NCBI GenBank assembly: GCA_964584165.1
Contig: CAZOYW010000007.1
Coordinates: 1 to 64,000 of the forward strand
Direction: 5' to 3'
Length of the DNA stretch: 64,000 bases
Source of the DNA: CAZKCI01 sp964584165
Lineage (GTDB): Bacteria; Auribacterota; Erginobacteria; Erginobacterales; CAZKCI01
A program made the position numbers and the translations under genes. Below the pieces are notes generated by a model that saw only the letters and a program-made list of their open reading frames with translations, ran no database searches and had not been told where the DNA came from. Numbering within the stretch: the first letter of the stretch is position 1; each line of letters starts with the position of its first letter. Below, piece after piece: positions 33,239-41,106 of this stretch.

Positions 33239-33598
33239 ATGAAGATCGCCGTCACCGCGCAGGGGACGAACCTGGACGCGTTCGTCGACCCCCGCTTTGG
33301 CCGTTGCCAGTTTTTCCTCTTCATAGACACCGACTCCTCGAGCGTGGAGGCGGTCGCCAACGAGTCCCGCTCGGCCGCGGGCGGTGCGGGGATCCAGGCG
33401 GCCCAGTTCGTCGCCGGGAAAGGGGCGAAGGCCCTGATCACCGGCGCGGTCGGGCCGAACGCGGAGGCGGTCCTGAAGAAGGCCGCCATCCCGGCCTACC
33501 GGGGCGCGGGGACGGTCCGCGCCGTGGTGGAGAAGTTCCAGGCCGGGAAGCTCCCGGCGATGGAAGCCGGCGGCCCCCCCGGCGGGGGCGCGGAGTAG
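33239..33598 (+). CDS. NifX/NifB-family Fe-Mo cofactor-binding-like protein 1
   Basis: A 119-residue DiNase-IronMolybdenum-cofactor-type domain: MKIAVTAQG, DPRFGRCQFFLFIDTD, AGGAGIQAAQFVAGKGAKALITGAVGPNAEAVLKKA. The family covers NifX, NafY, the NifB C-terminus and the ORP protein that holds a Mo-Cu-S cluster. GGAGGAG precedes the ATG. It is followed after 3 bases by the cysteine desulfidase-like gene. Confidence 0.9.
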   Translation: MKIAVTAQGTNLDAFVDPRFGRCQFFLFIDTDSSSVEAVANESRSAAGGAGIQAAQFVAGKGAKALITGAVGPNAEAVLKKAAIPAYRGAGTVRAVVEKFQAGKLPAMEAGGPPGGGAE

Positions 33599-33601
33599 GC
33601 G

Positions 33602-34627
33602 ATGAGAATTTCGGACGCCGAGAAGCTCCTCCGCGCCGAGACCGCCCGGGTCGTCGGCTGCACGGAGCCGGCGGCGATCGCCTTCGCCGTCCAGGCGGCG
33701 CGGCGGCAGCTTAAGGGGCCGATCGATCCCGCGACCGTCCGGCTGCGCCTCTCCGTCTCGCCCGAGGTGCGCCGCAACGCCTCGACCGCGGTCGTGCCGG
33801 GCATCGGGAGGCGCGGGGTGCGGGCGGCGGCCGCGGCCGGCCTCCTCTCCCGGGCCGAGGGCTTCAACCCCTTCGCGGGGCTGCGCCTCTCCCCCTCCCA
33901 CCCCCTCCTCCGGCGGAGCGGCTGGCTCCTCGTCTCCACCGCCCGGAGGAGGGGGATCTTCATCCGGGCCGAGATCGCCACGCCCTCGGGACGGGCGGCG
34001 GCCGTCGTCGCCGGGCGCCACGACCGGGTCGTCTCCGTTTCCCGCGGCGGGGAGGCCGTCTTCCGGGCGGCGCGGCCGGACCTCCCGAGGTTGCGCGGGC
34101 TTGCCGAGATCGCCGGGATCGCGCGGAGGCGCGACCCCCGGCTCGAATCCTTCGCCCGCGATTTCCTCCGACGCCAGGTCCGCGGCGACCCCTCGCGGGG
34201 TCTGGTCGACGAGCTCGCGGGCCTGGTCGTGGACCGGATGAACGGCCGTCCCCTCCCCGTCCTCACCTTCACCGGCTCGGGGAACCAGGGGATGTTCCTC
34301 GGCGTCCCCCTGCGCGACCTCTACCGGCGGCGCGGGGAGGAGGCCCTCCCGGCCGTCGTCTTCTCCCTCCTCGCCCAGGTCCACCTTTGCCGCGTCCGCA
34401 AGAGGATCTCCGACGAGTGCGGACTGGCGGTGAAGGCCGCGCCGGCCCTCGCCGCCGGATTGGCCTATGCCCGGGGAAGGAGTCTCGCGGAGATCAAGCG
34501 AGTCATGGAGCGGGTCCGCCGGAGGCTGGAGAACATGGACTGCCGGGGCGCGCTCCCCTCCTGCGGGGGGAAGGCTGCCCATGCCCTGCGCGTAGCCGGA
34601 GAAGAGGCCGGGAAAAGAAAAATATGA
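33602..34627 (+). CDS. L-cysteine desulfidase-like protein (UPF0597/CyuA family)
   Basis: A 341-residue member of the UPF0597/YhaM-CyuA family, including the archaeal [4Fe-4S] L-cysteine desulfidase that yields sulfide, ammonia and pyruvate. Conserved positions are C20 in VGCTEPAAIAF, GSGNQG at 225-230, C263 and C273 (HLCRVRKRISDECGL), and C321 in SCGGKAAHA. It is about 60-90 residues shorter than typical relatives. The preceding and following genes overlap or nearly touch it (4-base ATGA overlap with the TrmO-like gene), so it can feed sulfide to a metal-sulfur pathway; that role is inference. Confidence 0.75.
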   Translation: MRISDAEKLLRAETARVVGCTEPAAIAFAVQAARRQLKGPIDPATVRLRLSVSPEVRRNASTAVVPGIGRRGVRAAAAAGLLSRAEGFNPFAGLRLSPSHPLLRRSGWLLVSTARRRGIFIRAEIATPSGRAAAVVAGRHDRVVSVSRGGEAVFRAARPDLPRLRGLAEIAGIARRRDPRLESFARDFLRRQVRGDPSRGLVDELAGLVVDRMNGRPLPVLTFTGSGNQGMFLGVPLRDLYRRRGEEALPAVVFSLLAQVHLCRVRKRISDECGLAVKAAPALAAGLAYARGRSLAEIKRVMERVRRRLENMDCRGALPSCGGKAAHALRVAGEEAGKRKI

Positions 34628-35142
34628 GCGAAACCGCAGAGACGCCGGTCGTCTACGCTCCGATCGGGGTGATCCGGAGCGAACATCGCCTGGCCGAGGA
34701 GACGCCGATCCAGCCGGTCTGCGCCCGCGGCTGCCGCGGGCAAGCGGAGATCAAGCCAGAGTATGCCGAGGGGCTCAAGGACCTCGACGGTTTCTCCCAC
34801 CTGATACTGATCTACCACCTGCACCGGGCGGGGCCTCCCCTCCTGACCGTCAAGCCGTTTACTGACAACCGGGAACGGGGGGTGTTTTCGACCCGTCACC
34901 CCCAGCGTCCCAATCCCGTCGGTTTCTCCGTGGTGCGACTGAAAAAGATCGCGGGAACGACGCTGCACCTGGAGGACGTAGACATCCTGGACGGAACGCC
35001 TCTTCTCGACATCAAGCCCTATGTCCCTCGTTTCGATTCGGTCGATGGCCCGCGAGGAGGGTGGACCGAAGAGGTGGCCGAGGGAACGGCTCGGTCTCGC
35101 GGACGGCGCGGTTATCGGGGCAATAATGCAGCCAAGGACTAG
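34624..35142 (+). CDS. TsaA/TrmO-like tRNA methyltransferase
   Basis: A 172-residue protein with the TsaA/TrmO beta-barrel: APIGVIRSEH at the start, YAEGLKDLDGFSHLILIYHLHR, VFSTRHPQRPNPVGFSVVRL (the SAM-binding signature), and DILDGTPLLDIKPYVPRFD. E. coli TrmO N6-methylates t6A37 in tRNA, but many stand-alone homologs in anaerobes occur in metal clusters, so a tRNA role is not assured. It overlaps the upstream stop by four bases. Confidence 0.85.
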   Translation: MSETAETPVVYAPIGVIRSEHRLAEETPIQPVCARGCRGQAEIKPEYAEGLKDLDGFSHLILIYHLHRAGPPLLTVKPFTDNRERGVFSTRHPQRPNPVGFSVVRLKKIAGTTLHLEDVDILDGTPLLDIKPYVPRFDSVDGPRGGWTEEVAEGTARSRGRRGYRGNNAAKD

Positions 35143-35147
35143 GCCTC

Positions 35148-35456
35148 ATGAAAGAGGACAAGCTCAAGCAGATAGAATTAGCCCGAAGCATATTGGGATT
35201 GGGCGAAGAGGCGACGCTCGCCGAAATCCAAAAGACTTTCCGCCGACTCAGCTTGAGCCTTCATCCGGACCGCTGCCCGGAAAAGGACAAGAAGGCTTGC
35301 GAAGAGGAGTTCAAGAAGATCGGGTGGGCCAAGGCGGTCATCGCCCGCTACTGCGCGAACTACCGCTATTCCTTCCGCCCGGAGGACATCCGGCGGAACA
35401 CGGAGGAGGGCTTCGTCGAGGACCACCTCCGCCGCTTCTACGAAGGCTGGCTGTGA
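35148..35456 (+). CDS. DnaJ-domain protein
   Basis: A 102-residue J-domain protein: LARSILGLGEEATLAEIQKTFRRLSLSLHPDRCPEK contains the HPD tripeptide that stimulates Hsp70, and EEEFKKIGWAKAVI forms the third helix. No further DnaJ domains are present. It lies five bases after the TrmO-like gene in the NifX-like operon; J-proteins of this kind may assist cluster transfer, which is inference. Confidence 0.85.
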   Translation: MKEDKLKQIELARSILGLGEEATLAEIQKTFRRLSLSLHPDRCPEKDKKACEEEFKKIGWAKAVIARYCANYRYSFRPEDIRRNTEEGFVEDHLRRFYEGWL

Positions 35457-36139
35457 GGCCCCCCGGACCGTTCGAGACCGGGGCGCGCGCGTATGACGGA
35501 TGGTATGCGAGGCACCCGGTGGCCTACGCGGCGGAGCTGAAGGCCCTGCGCCTCGCGCTGCCCGCCTTCGCCCGCGGGTTGGAGGTCGGCGTGGGGACGG
35601 CCCGCTTCGCCTCGTCCCTGGGGCTGGGCTGGGGGATCGACCCGGCCCGGCCGATGCTCGAGATCGCCCGGGAGCGGGGCGTCCGAGCGGTCCAGGCTAT
35701 GGGCGAGGACCTCCCCTTCGGGGAGGGGTCCTTCGACTGCGTCCTCATGGTCACGGCCCTCTGCTTCGTCCGCGATCCCTCCCGGGCTCTCGCCGAGGCG
35801 GGAAGAGTCCTTCGCGCCGGGGGGGCGCTGGCCCTGGGGATCGTCGACCCGGAAAGCCGGCTCGGGCGGGACTACCATCAGCGGGCGGCGGGGAGCGGCT
35901 TCTACGCCGGGGCTCGCTTCCTCGCCGTCCCCGCGGTCCTCGATCTCCTGGCCGGAGGCCCCTGGTCGCGGATCGGGATCCGGCAAACCCTCTTTCCGGA
36001 CGGAGGGGAGGATCGGGAGCAGCCGGTCCGGGAAGGCCACGGCGAGGGCGCGTTCGTCGTGGTCTCCGCGCGCAAGAAAACCCGACCGCCGCGAAGTCGC
36101 GGCGGCCAACAGCAAACCGAACAAGGAGGACTTGCATGA
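35453..36139 (+). CDS. Class I SAM-dependent methyltransferase
   Basis: A 228-residue methyltransferase starting at GTG 35453, overlapping the DnaJ-domain stop. Motif I is LEVGVGTARFA, then GIDPARPMLEIARERG, EDLPFGEGSFDCVLMV (motif II/III) and the LAEAGRVLRAGGALALG strand. The acceptor substrate is unknown. The alternative upstream frame to 35021 merges with the preceding genes and is rejected. It is embedded between the DnaJ and second NifX-like genes. Confidence 0.75.
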   Translation: MRPPGPFETGARAYDGWYARHPVAYAAELKALRLALPAFARGLEVGVGTARFASSLGLGWGIDPARPMLEIARERGVRAVQAMGEDLPFGEGSFDCVLMVTALCFVRDPSRALAEAGRVLRAGGALALGIVDPESRLGRDYHQRAAGSGFYAGARFLAVPAVLDLLAGGPWSRIGIRQTLFPDGGEDREQPVREGHGEGAFVVVSARKKTRPPRSRGGQQQTEQGGLA

Positions 36140-36510
36140 AAGTCGTCTTCACCGCCGATGGAACCGGCCTGTCGTCGCCCACCGACCCCCGCTTCGGGCG
36201 CTGCGCCAACTTCGTCCTGGTCGACACCGATTCGCTGGCCGTCCAGTCCCACCCCAACCCCTCCCGCCAGGCCGCCGGCGGAGCGGGGATCCAGGCCGGC
36301 CAGTTCGTCGCCTCGCTCGGCGCCCAGGCGGTGGTCACCGGCCAGGTCGGCCCCAACGCGGCCCGTGTCCTCAAAGCGGCCGGGATCCGGATCTTCGTCG
36401 GGGCCGCGGGCTCCGTCCAGGAGGCGCTCGATGCCTTCCGGGCCGGGAAGCTCTCCGAGGCCGACGCGGCCACGGTCGAAGCCCACTCCGGGATGGGGGG
36501 AAAGCGGTGA
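36136..36510 (+). CDS. NifX/NifB-family protein 2
   Basis: A 124-residue paralog of the protein at 33239: MKVVFTADGTGLSSPTDPRFGRCANFVLVDTD, AGGAGIQAGQFVASLGAQAVVTGQVGPNAARVLKAAGIRIFVG. AAGGAGG precedes the ATG. It overlaps the methyltransferase stop by four bases and the next small gene by four bases. It probably binds a metal-sulfur or Fe-Mo-type cofactor, the usual role of the family. Confidence 0.9.
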   Translation: MKVVFTADGTGLSSPTDPRFGRCANFVLVDTDSLAVQSHPNPSRQAAGGAGIQAGQFVASLGAQAVVTGQVGPNAARVLKAAGIRIFVGAAGSVQEALDAFRAGKLSEADAATVEAHSGMGGKR

Positions 36511-36632
36511 TCGTAGCCGTGGCCGGGAAGCCGGCGGTGGAGCTGGCCGACGCCGCGCTCGGAGAAAGGCTTGAGGAGACCTACCGGCGCATCCGCGGCC
36601 TCCTGGCCGGAAGCGAACGGGGGGGAGCGTGA
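36507..36632 (+). CDS. 41-residue mini-gene between NifX-like and DUF364-type genes
   Basis: A GTG-initiated frame, reading VIVAVAGKPAVELADAALGE and then a helical Arg/Glu-rich end. Its start overlaps the upstream stop by four bases (GTGA) and its own stop overlaps the next GTG by four bases. This tight coupling on both sides is the main support. The family is not recognised; it could be a chance open frame. Confidence 0.4.
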   Translation: MIVAVAGKPAVELADAALGERLEETYRRIRGLLAGSERGGA

Positions 36633-37369
36633 AAATCCTGGAGGAGATCATCGCCACGCTCGACCCGGCCGCCGCCGTCCGGGAGGCCTGCATCGGCCCT
36701 TTCGACACCGCGGTCTTAAGCGCGCGCTGGGGGATCTCCACGACCTTCCGCGACGACTGCGCCTCCGGGGGACCGGCCGGCGTCCGGGGCGCCGGAGAGC
36801 TCGTCGGCCGACCCGCCCTCGAGATCGCGCGCCTCGCCCTCTCCGACCGCCTCCTCGAGGCCTCCCTGGGGATGGCCGCGGTCAACTCGCTCCTCGACCC
36901 CGGCCGGCTCGCCCTCCGCGAGGTCAACGCCTCCCGCCTCATCGCCGAGAAGGGTCGGGGGAAGAACGTCGCGGTGGTCGGCTGCTTCCCCTTCCTCGAC
37001 TCCGTCCGCGGCGTGGCGAAAAACCTCTGGGTGGTGAGCCGCCCCCCGGGGGAGGGGAAGGAAGGGGTGAGGGAGGCGGAGCGCGTCCTCCCCCGCGCCG
37101 ACGTCGTCGCGATCACCGCCTCCTCCTTCATCAACCACACCGCCGCCGACCTCCTCGCCCTCTGCCCGCGGGCCTACACGGTCGTCCTGGGGCCGACCAC
37201 CCCCCTCTCCCCCGTCCTCTTCCGCCACGGCGCCGCCGCCCTCTGCGGGGCGGTCGTCGCCGATCCCGCCGCCGCCCTCGCCGGCGTCCGTGAGGGCGCG
37301 CCCTTCCGCTTCCTCGCCGGCGTCCGGCGGGTGACCGCGCTCGCGGAGGGACCGGAGGCGGCGGGGTGA
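36629..37369 (+). CDS. DUF364/DUF4213-type protein (putative heavy-metal chelation)
   Basis: A 246-residue protein of the family described as putative heavy-metal chelation. An N-terminal half (IGPFDTAVLSARWGISTTFRDDCASGG) is followed by a Rossmann-like half with KNVAVVGCFPFLDSV, the EAERVLPRADVVAITASSFINHT segment and a VVLGPTTPLSPVLF strand. It is GTG-started and overlaps the mini-gene before and the sigma-54 activator after it. Relatives are found near molybdenum/tungsten or nitrogenase-like genes. Confidence 0.75.
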   Translation: MKILEEIIATLDPAAAVREACIGPFDTAVLSARWGISTTFRDDCASGGPAGVRGAGELVGRPALEIARLALSDRLLEASLGMAAVNSLLDPGRLALREVNASRLIAEKGRGKNVAVVGCFPFLDSVRGVAKNLWVVSRPPGEGKEGVREAERVLPRADVVAITASSFINHTAADLLALCPRAYTVVLGPTTPLSPVLFRHGAAALCGAVVADPAAALAGVREGAPFRFLAGVRRVTALAEGPEAAG

Positions 37370-38757
37370 AACCGCGCCGGACACGGCCGCCGCCGGCGGG
37401 GATCGGCCCCGCCGCGGCCATCCTGGAGTCGATCTCCGACGGCGTCTTCACCGTCGATGCGGCCTGGCGGGTGACCTCCTTCAACCGCGCGGCCGAGCGG
37501 ATCACCGGGGTCCCCCGGAAAGAGGCGATCGGCCGCCCCTGCTCCGAGGTCTTCCGCTCCAGCATGTGCGAAACCGCCTGCGCCCTGCGCCGGACGCTGA
37601 AGACCGGCCGGCCGGTGATCGGGCAGACGGGTTACATCGTGACCGCGCGAGGGGAGAGGACCCCGATCAGCGTCTCGACCGCCCTCTTCCGCGACCGCTC
37701 CGGGCGGGTGATCGGGGGGGCGGAGACCTTCCGGGACCTGAGCGAGGTCGAGACCCTCCGCCGGGAGCTCAGCGGCCGCCGCCGGGTCGGCGAGCTCGCC
37801 TCCGGGAGCCCCCTGATGCGGAAGATCTTCGACCTCCTCCCCGCCGTCGCCGCCTCCCCCGCCACCGTGCTCATCCTCGGCGAGACCGGGACCGGGAAGG
37901 AGCTGCTGGCCCGGGCGATCCACGACCTCTCCCCCCGCCGGGCGGGTCCCTTCGTCGCCCTCAACTGCGCCGCCCTCCCCGACACCCTCCTCGAGTCGGA
38001 GCTCTTCGGCTACAAGGCGGGGGCTTTCACCGGAGCCGACCGGGACAAGCCGGGCCGCTTCGCCCTCGCCCGGGGGGGGACCATCTTCCTCGACGAGATC
38101 GCCGACGTCAGCCCCTCCCTCCAGGTCCGCCTTCTCCGCGTTCTCGAGGGAAAAACCTTCGAGCCGCTGGGTTCGGTCCGCCCCGAGGAGACCGACGCGC
38201 GGGTCGTCGCGGCCACCAACCGCGACCTCGAGGAGCGCGTCCGGACGGGCGGTTTCCGCCGCGACCTCTACTACCGCCTGAACGTCGTCCGCCTCTCCCT
38301 CCCCCCCCTGCGCCGGCGCAAGGAGGACGTCCCGCTCCTCGCCGCCGAGTTCATCGACCGCTTCAACCGCCTCCACCGCAAGTCCGTCGAAGGCCTCTCC
38401 CCGGAGGCGCTCGCCCTGCTGATGGCCCACGACTGGCCCGGCAACGTCCGGGAGCTCGAGAACGCGATCGAGCGGGCCTTCATCCTCTGCCCCGGGGGGA
38501 CGATCGGGGTCGAGCACCTCCCGGAGGAGCTCACCGGGGCCGGGCGCCCGGAGCCGGACGGGATGCGGGGGGCCCGCGATCTCATCGAGCGGCAGGCGAT
38601 CCGCCGCGCCCTGGAGGAGAGCGCGGGAAACCGTCAGAAGGCGGCGCGGGCGCTCGGCCTCCACAAGAGCACCCTCTTCCGGAAGATCGCCCGCCTCCAG
38701 ATCGCCCTTCCCCCCCGCGACGGGCGCTCCCGCCCGGAAACGCGACAGTCGCCTTAA
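37366..38757 (+). CDS. Sigma-54-dependent transcriptional activator with PAS domain
   Basis: A 463-residue enhancer-binding protein: a PAS domain (about 13-130) carrying a C68-x3-C72 motif, an AAA+ domain with Walker A GETGTGKE (172-179), the sigma-54-contacting GAFTGA loop (219-224) and FLDEIADV, and a Fis-type HTH at the C-terminus (about 425-455). The GTG start overlaps the DUF364-type gene by four bases. A -24/-12 promoter and a palindrome that could bind it lie directly downstream, so it likely drives the cluster that begins at 38949. The Cys pair hints at redox or cluster sensing. Confidence 0.92.
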   Translation: MKPRRTRPPPAGIGPAAAILESISDGVFTVDAAWRVTSFNRAAERITGVPRKEAIGRPCSEVFRSSMCETACALRRTLKTGRPVIGQTGYIVTARGERTPISVSTALFRDRSGRVIGGAETFRDLSEVETLRRELSGRRRVGELASGSPLMRKIFDLLPAVAASPATVLILGETGTGKELLARAIHDLSPRRAGPFVALNCAALPDTLLESELFGYKAGAFTGADRDKPGRFALARGGTIFLDEIADVSPSLQVRLLRVLEGKTFEPLGSVRPEETDARVVAATNRDLEERVRTGGFRRDLYYRLNVVRLSLPPLRRRKEDVPLLAAEFIDRFNRLHRKSVEGLSPEALALLMAHDWPGNVRELENAIERAFILCPGGTIGVEHLPEELTGAGRPEPDGMRGARDLIERQAIRRALEESAGNRQKAARALGLHKSTLFRKIARLQIALPPRDGRSRPETRQSP

Positions 38758-38796
38758 CGCTACCCCATCCGCCGCCAGTGTCGCGCATTTGCGACT
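38742..38796. promoter_or_regulatory. Candidate enhancer sites (UAS) for the sigma-54 activator
   Basis: GCGACAGTCGC (38742-38752) and TGTCGCGCATTTGCGACT (38779-38796, GTCGC-N6-GCGAC) are palindromes about 90-140 bases upstream of the -24 element, the usual place for enhancer-binding sites. Confidence 0.5.
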
Positions 38797-38882
38797 CTAT
38801 GCCCCGGGGCCGCGGGCGGGCGCAAAGTCCTTATCCCTTGGCGGCCAATTCGATGCAACCGGATGCTGCTCCCTGCTGTTTT

Positions 38883-38898
38883 TGGCATGCCGCTTGCT
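38883..38898 (+). promoter_or_regulatory. Sigma-54 (-24/-12) promoter
   Basis: TTGGCATG-CCGC-TTGCT matches the consensus TGGCACG-N4-TTGCW with one mismatch. The GG (38884-38885) and GC (38896-38897) are spaced correctly. It lies 51 bases before the gene at 38949. Confidence 0.75.
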
Positions 38899-38948
38899 AA
38901 AGTAATCATTCGGAATTCAATTGCAGTCATTGCGAGGAGGCGAACGAT

Positions 38949-39350
38949 GTGAAAGCGGCCTTCCCGGTCTGGAACGGGCGGATCGCCCCGGTCTTCGACG
39001 TCGCCCGCCGGCTGCGGGTGGCGGAGAAGGGCCCGGACGGGGTCCTCCGGGAGCGCGAGGAGGACCTCCCCGGCGCCGCGGACGGCAAGGCCGAGCGGCT
39101 GCGCGAGCTCGCCGTCGACGTGTTGGTCTGCGGCGCCATCTCCCGCCCCTTGCAGTTCGCGGTCGAGTCGCGCGGGGTGCGGGTGATCCCCTTCGTGGCC
39201 GGCGACCAGGGCGAGATCGTCCGGGCCTGGTCGGAGGGGAGGCTCGCGCGCCCCCTCTTCGCGATGCCGGGCTGCCGCGGCTGGAGGCGGATGCGCGGGC
39301 GCGGCCGGTGCGGACGCGGATTCATGAACAACCCAACATTCGGGAGGTGA
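38949..39350 (+). CDS. NifX/NifB-family protein 3
   Basis: A 133-residue protein: MKAAFPVWNGRIAPVFDVARRLRV, the RELAVDVLVCGAISRPLQFAVESRGVRVIPFVAG core, and a basic C-terminal tail with Cys-Arg-Gly motifs (CRGWRRMRGRGRCGRGF). The canonical DPRFGRC is replaced by PVFDVAR, a divergent subtype. It starts with GTG after GAGGAGG, and is the first gene behind the sigma-54 promoter. Confidence 0.75.
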   Translation: MKAAFPVWNGRIAPVFDVARRLRVAEKGPDGVLREREEDLPGAADGKAERLRELAVDVLVCGAISRPLQFAVESRGVRVIPFVAGDQGEIVRAWSEGRLARPLFAMPGCRGWRRMRGRGRCGRGFMNNPTFGR

Positions 39351-39355
39351 CGGTC

Positions 39356-39544
39356 ATGCCGAGAGGAGACGGAACGGGACCGGCCGGGCAGGGACCCGGC
39401 ACGGGACGCGGATTGGGCCCCTGCGGCGCGGGCGGTTCCGCGGGCCGCGGAACGGGACGCCGCCGGGGACGCGGAGGTGGAAAAGGCGACGGGAGAGGGC
39501 GCGGGGCGGGCGGGGGCCAGGGTCTCGGCCGCCGCCAGGCCTGA
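39356..39544 (+). CDS. DUF5320-like glycine-rich protein 1
   Basis: A 62-residue protein beginning MPRGDGTGPAGQGPGTGRGLG with one Cys and an almost entirely Gly/Arg tail. The MPRGDGTGP-GPGTGRG start is the DUF5320 signature, usually found next to NifX-like proteins and MinD-type ATPases. GGAGG lies upstream of the ATG. It is the second gene behind the sigma-54 promoter, 5 bases after the NifX-like gene. Function unknown. Confidence 0.65.
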   Translation: MPRGDGTGPAGQGPGTGRGLGPCGAGGSAGRGTGRRRGRGGGKGDGRGRGAGGGQGLGRRQA

Positions 39545-39564
39545 GCGGGCGAAGAGAGGATGAT

Positions 39565-40098
39565 ATGCCGAGAGGAGACGGAACGGGACCGCTGGGGACG
39601 GGGCCGATGACCGGGCGCGGGATGGGTTACTGCGCGCTCGCGTCCGACACCGCCCGACCGGGGATCCTCGAGGGGTTCGCCGGCGTGGCGGGCGCTCCCG
39701 TCAGCCTATCGGCCGCAACGAATAAGGAGGTGAGTCAGATGCCAGCAGGAAACGGAACCGGCCCCTGGGGAATGGGGCCGATGACCGGGCGGGCCGCCGG
39801 GTTCTGCGCCGGTTACGGCGTGCCCGGCTACCTGAACCCCATGCCCGGGCGCGGCTTCGGCCTGGGCTTCGGGCGGGGGCGGGGAGGCGGAGGGAGAGGT
39901 CGGCGGAACATGTTCTACGCCACCGGATTGCCCGGCTGGGCGCGGTTCGGAGGGGCGGCTTATCCCGCCGCCTATCCCAAGCCCGACCCGGAGTGGGAGA
40001 AGCAAGCACTCAAGAGCCAGGCGGAAGCCCTCCAGGCGGAGATGGAGGAGATCAAGAAGCGCCTGAGCGAGATCGAGGCCGCTCCCGAGGCCAAGTGA
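39565..40098 (+). CDS. DUF5320 protein 2, apparently two copies fused in frame
   Basis: A 177-residue frame with the DUF5320 start motif twice: MPRGDGTGPLGTGPMTGRGMGYC at residue 1 and MPAGNGTGPWGMGPMTGRAAGFC at residue 59. The second ATG (39739) has its own ATAAGGAGG ribosome binding site, so the first copy may be a truncated gene whose frame runs into a complete second gene. The end is a coiled coil (residues ~145-172). Both readings are possible and could both be translated. Confidence 0.7.
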   Translation: MPRGDGTGPLGTGPMTGRGMGYCALASDTARPGILEGFAGVAGAPVSLSAATNKEVSQMPAGNGTGPWGMGPMTGRAAGFCAGYGVPGYLNPMPGRGFGLGFGRGRGGGGRGRRNMFYATGLPGWARFGGAAYPAAYPKPDPEWEKQALKSQAEALQAEMEEIKKRLSEIEAAPEAK

Positions 40099-40171
40099 GA
40101 AACCCCAAGCCGCCCGGGATGGCCGGGAGCCGTCCCGGGCGGTTCCGCCCGGCCGCGGAAGCCCCCTCCCG

Positions 40172-41074
40172 ATGAAAACCGCTCTTCCATGCCTCCCCTG
40201 CCTGGTCCGCCAGGGACTGGAGGCGGCCGCTTTCGTCCTCAAGGACCCCGCCGATCGGGAACGGGCCCTCCGGGAGACGCTGCGCTCCCTCGCCAAGAGC
40301 GACCTCTCCCTCTCGCCGCCCGCACTGGCCCAGATCATCCACCGCCGGCTGCGCGCCGTCTCCGGGAGCAAAGACCCCTACCGGAAGGCTAAGACCCGCT
40401 CCAACCGCTTGGCCCTGGAACACCTGCCGTGGCTGCGGCGGCGCGTGGGAGAGACACGGGACCCGCTCGCTCTCGCGCTGCGCCTGGCGATCGCGGGAAA
40501 CGTCATCGACCTCGGCGCCTTCGGCGACCTCCCGGACGCCGCGATCCTCCGGGAGATCGATCTCGCGGCAAACGGGCCCTTCTCCGGGGATATCGAGGCC
40601 TTCCGCCGGGCGGCGCGGGAGGCTCGATCGATCCTCTACCTAGCCGACAACGCGGGCGAGATCGTCTTCGACCGCCTCTTGATCGAGGCCCTCGGGCCGG
40701 GTCGGGTGACGGTGGCGGTGCGCGGCCATCCGGTGATCAACGACGCCACCCGCGACGACGCCCGGGAGGCCGGGCTGGAAGGAGAGGTCGAGCTGATCGA
40801 CAACGGATCCGACGCCCCGGGCACGATCCTCGAAGACTGCAGCCCGGCCTTCCGGGAACGCTTCCGGGCGGCCGGGTTGATCGTCGCCAAGGGGCAGGGG
40901 AACGCGGAGACCCTCTCGGGCGTCCCGGGGAGAATCTTCTTCCTTTTCAAGGTGAAATGCGCTGTCATGGCCTCCCGCTTCGGTTTGGCGGAGGGAACGC
41001 TGGCCTTGGTCGCTTCGTCCCGCCCCGGGAGCGGACCTGGCGCCCAGCGGACCGCTGGCCGAGTCGAACCGTGA
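40172..41074 (+). CDS. DUF89/ARMT1-type damage-control phosphatase-like protein
   Basis: A 300-residue DUF89 protein: N-terminal LPCLPCLVRQ (CxxC), IAGNVIDLGAF, YLADNAGEIVFDRLLIEAL, the AVRGHPVINDATRDD segment, NGSDAPGTILED and VAKGQGNAETLSG. Family members are metal-dependent phosphatases that clear damaged sugar phosphates, and archaeal/bacterial members with the CxxC are found with Fe-S ATPase genes. It precedes a truncated DsrE remnant and the first MinD-type ATPase. Confidence 0.9.
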   Translation: MKTALPCLPCLVRQGLEAAAFVLKDPADRERALRETLRSLAKSDLSLSPPALAQIIHRRLRAVSGSKDPYRKAKTRSNRLALEHLPWLRRRVGETRDPLALALRLAIAGNVIDLGAFGDLPDAAILREIDLAANGPFSGDIEAFRRAAREARSILYLADNAGEIVFDRLLIEALGPGRVTVAVRGHPVINDATRDDAREAGLEGEVELIDNGSDAPGTILEDCSPAFRERFRAAGLIVAKGQGNAETLSGVPGRIFFLFKVKCAVMASRFGLAEGTLALVASSRPGSGPGAQRTAGRVEP

Positions 41075-41106
41075 ACCGCGGAACCGTTGAACCTATGGAA
41101 GAATGC

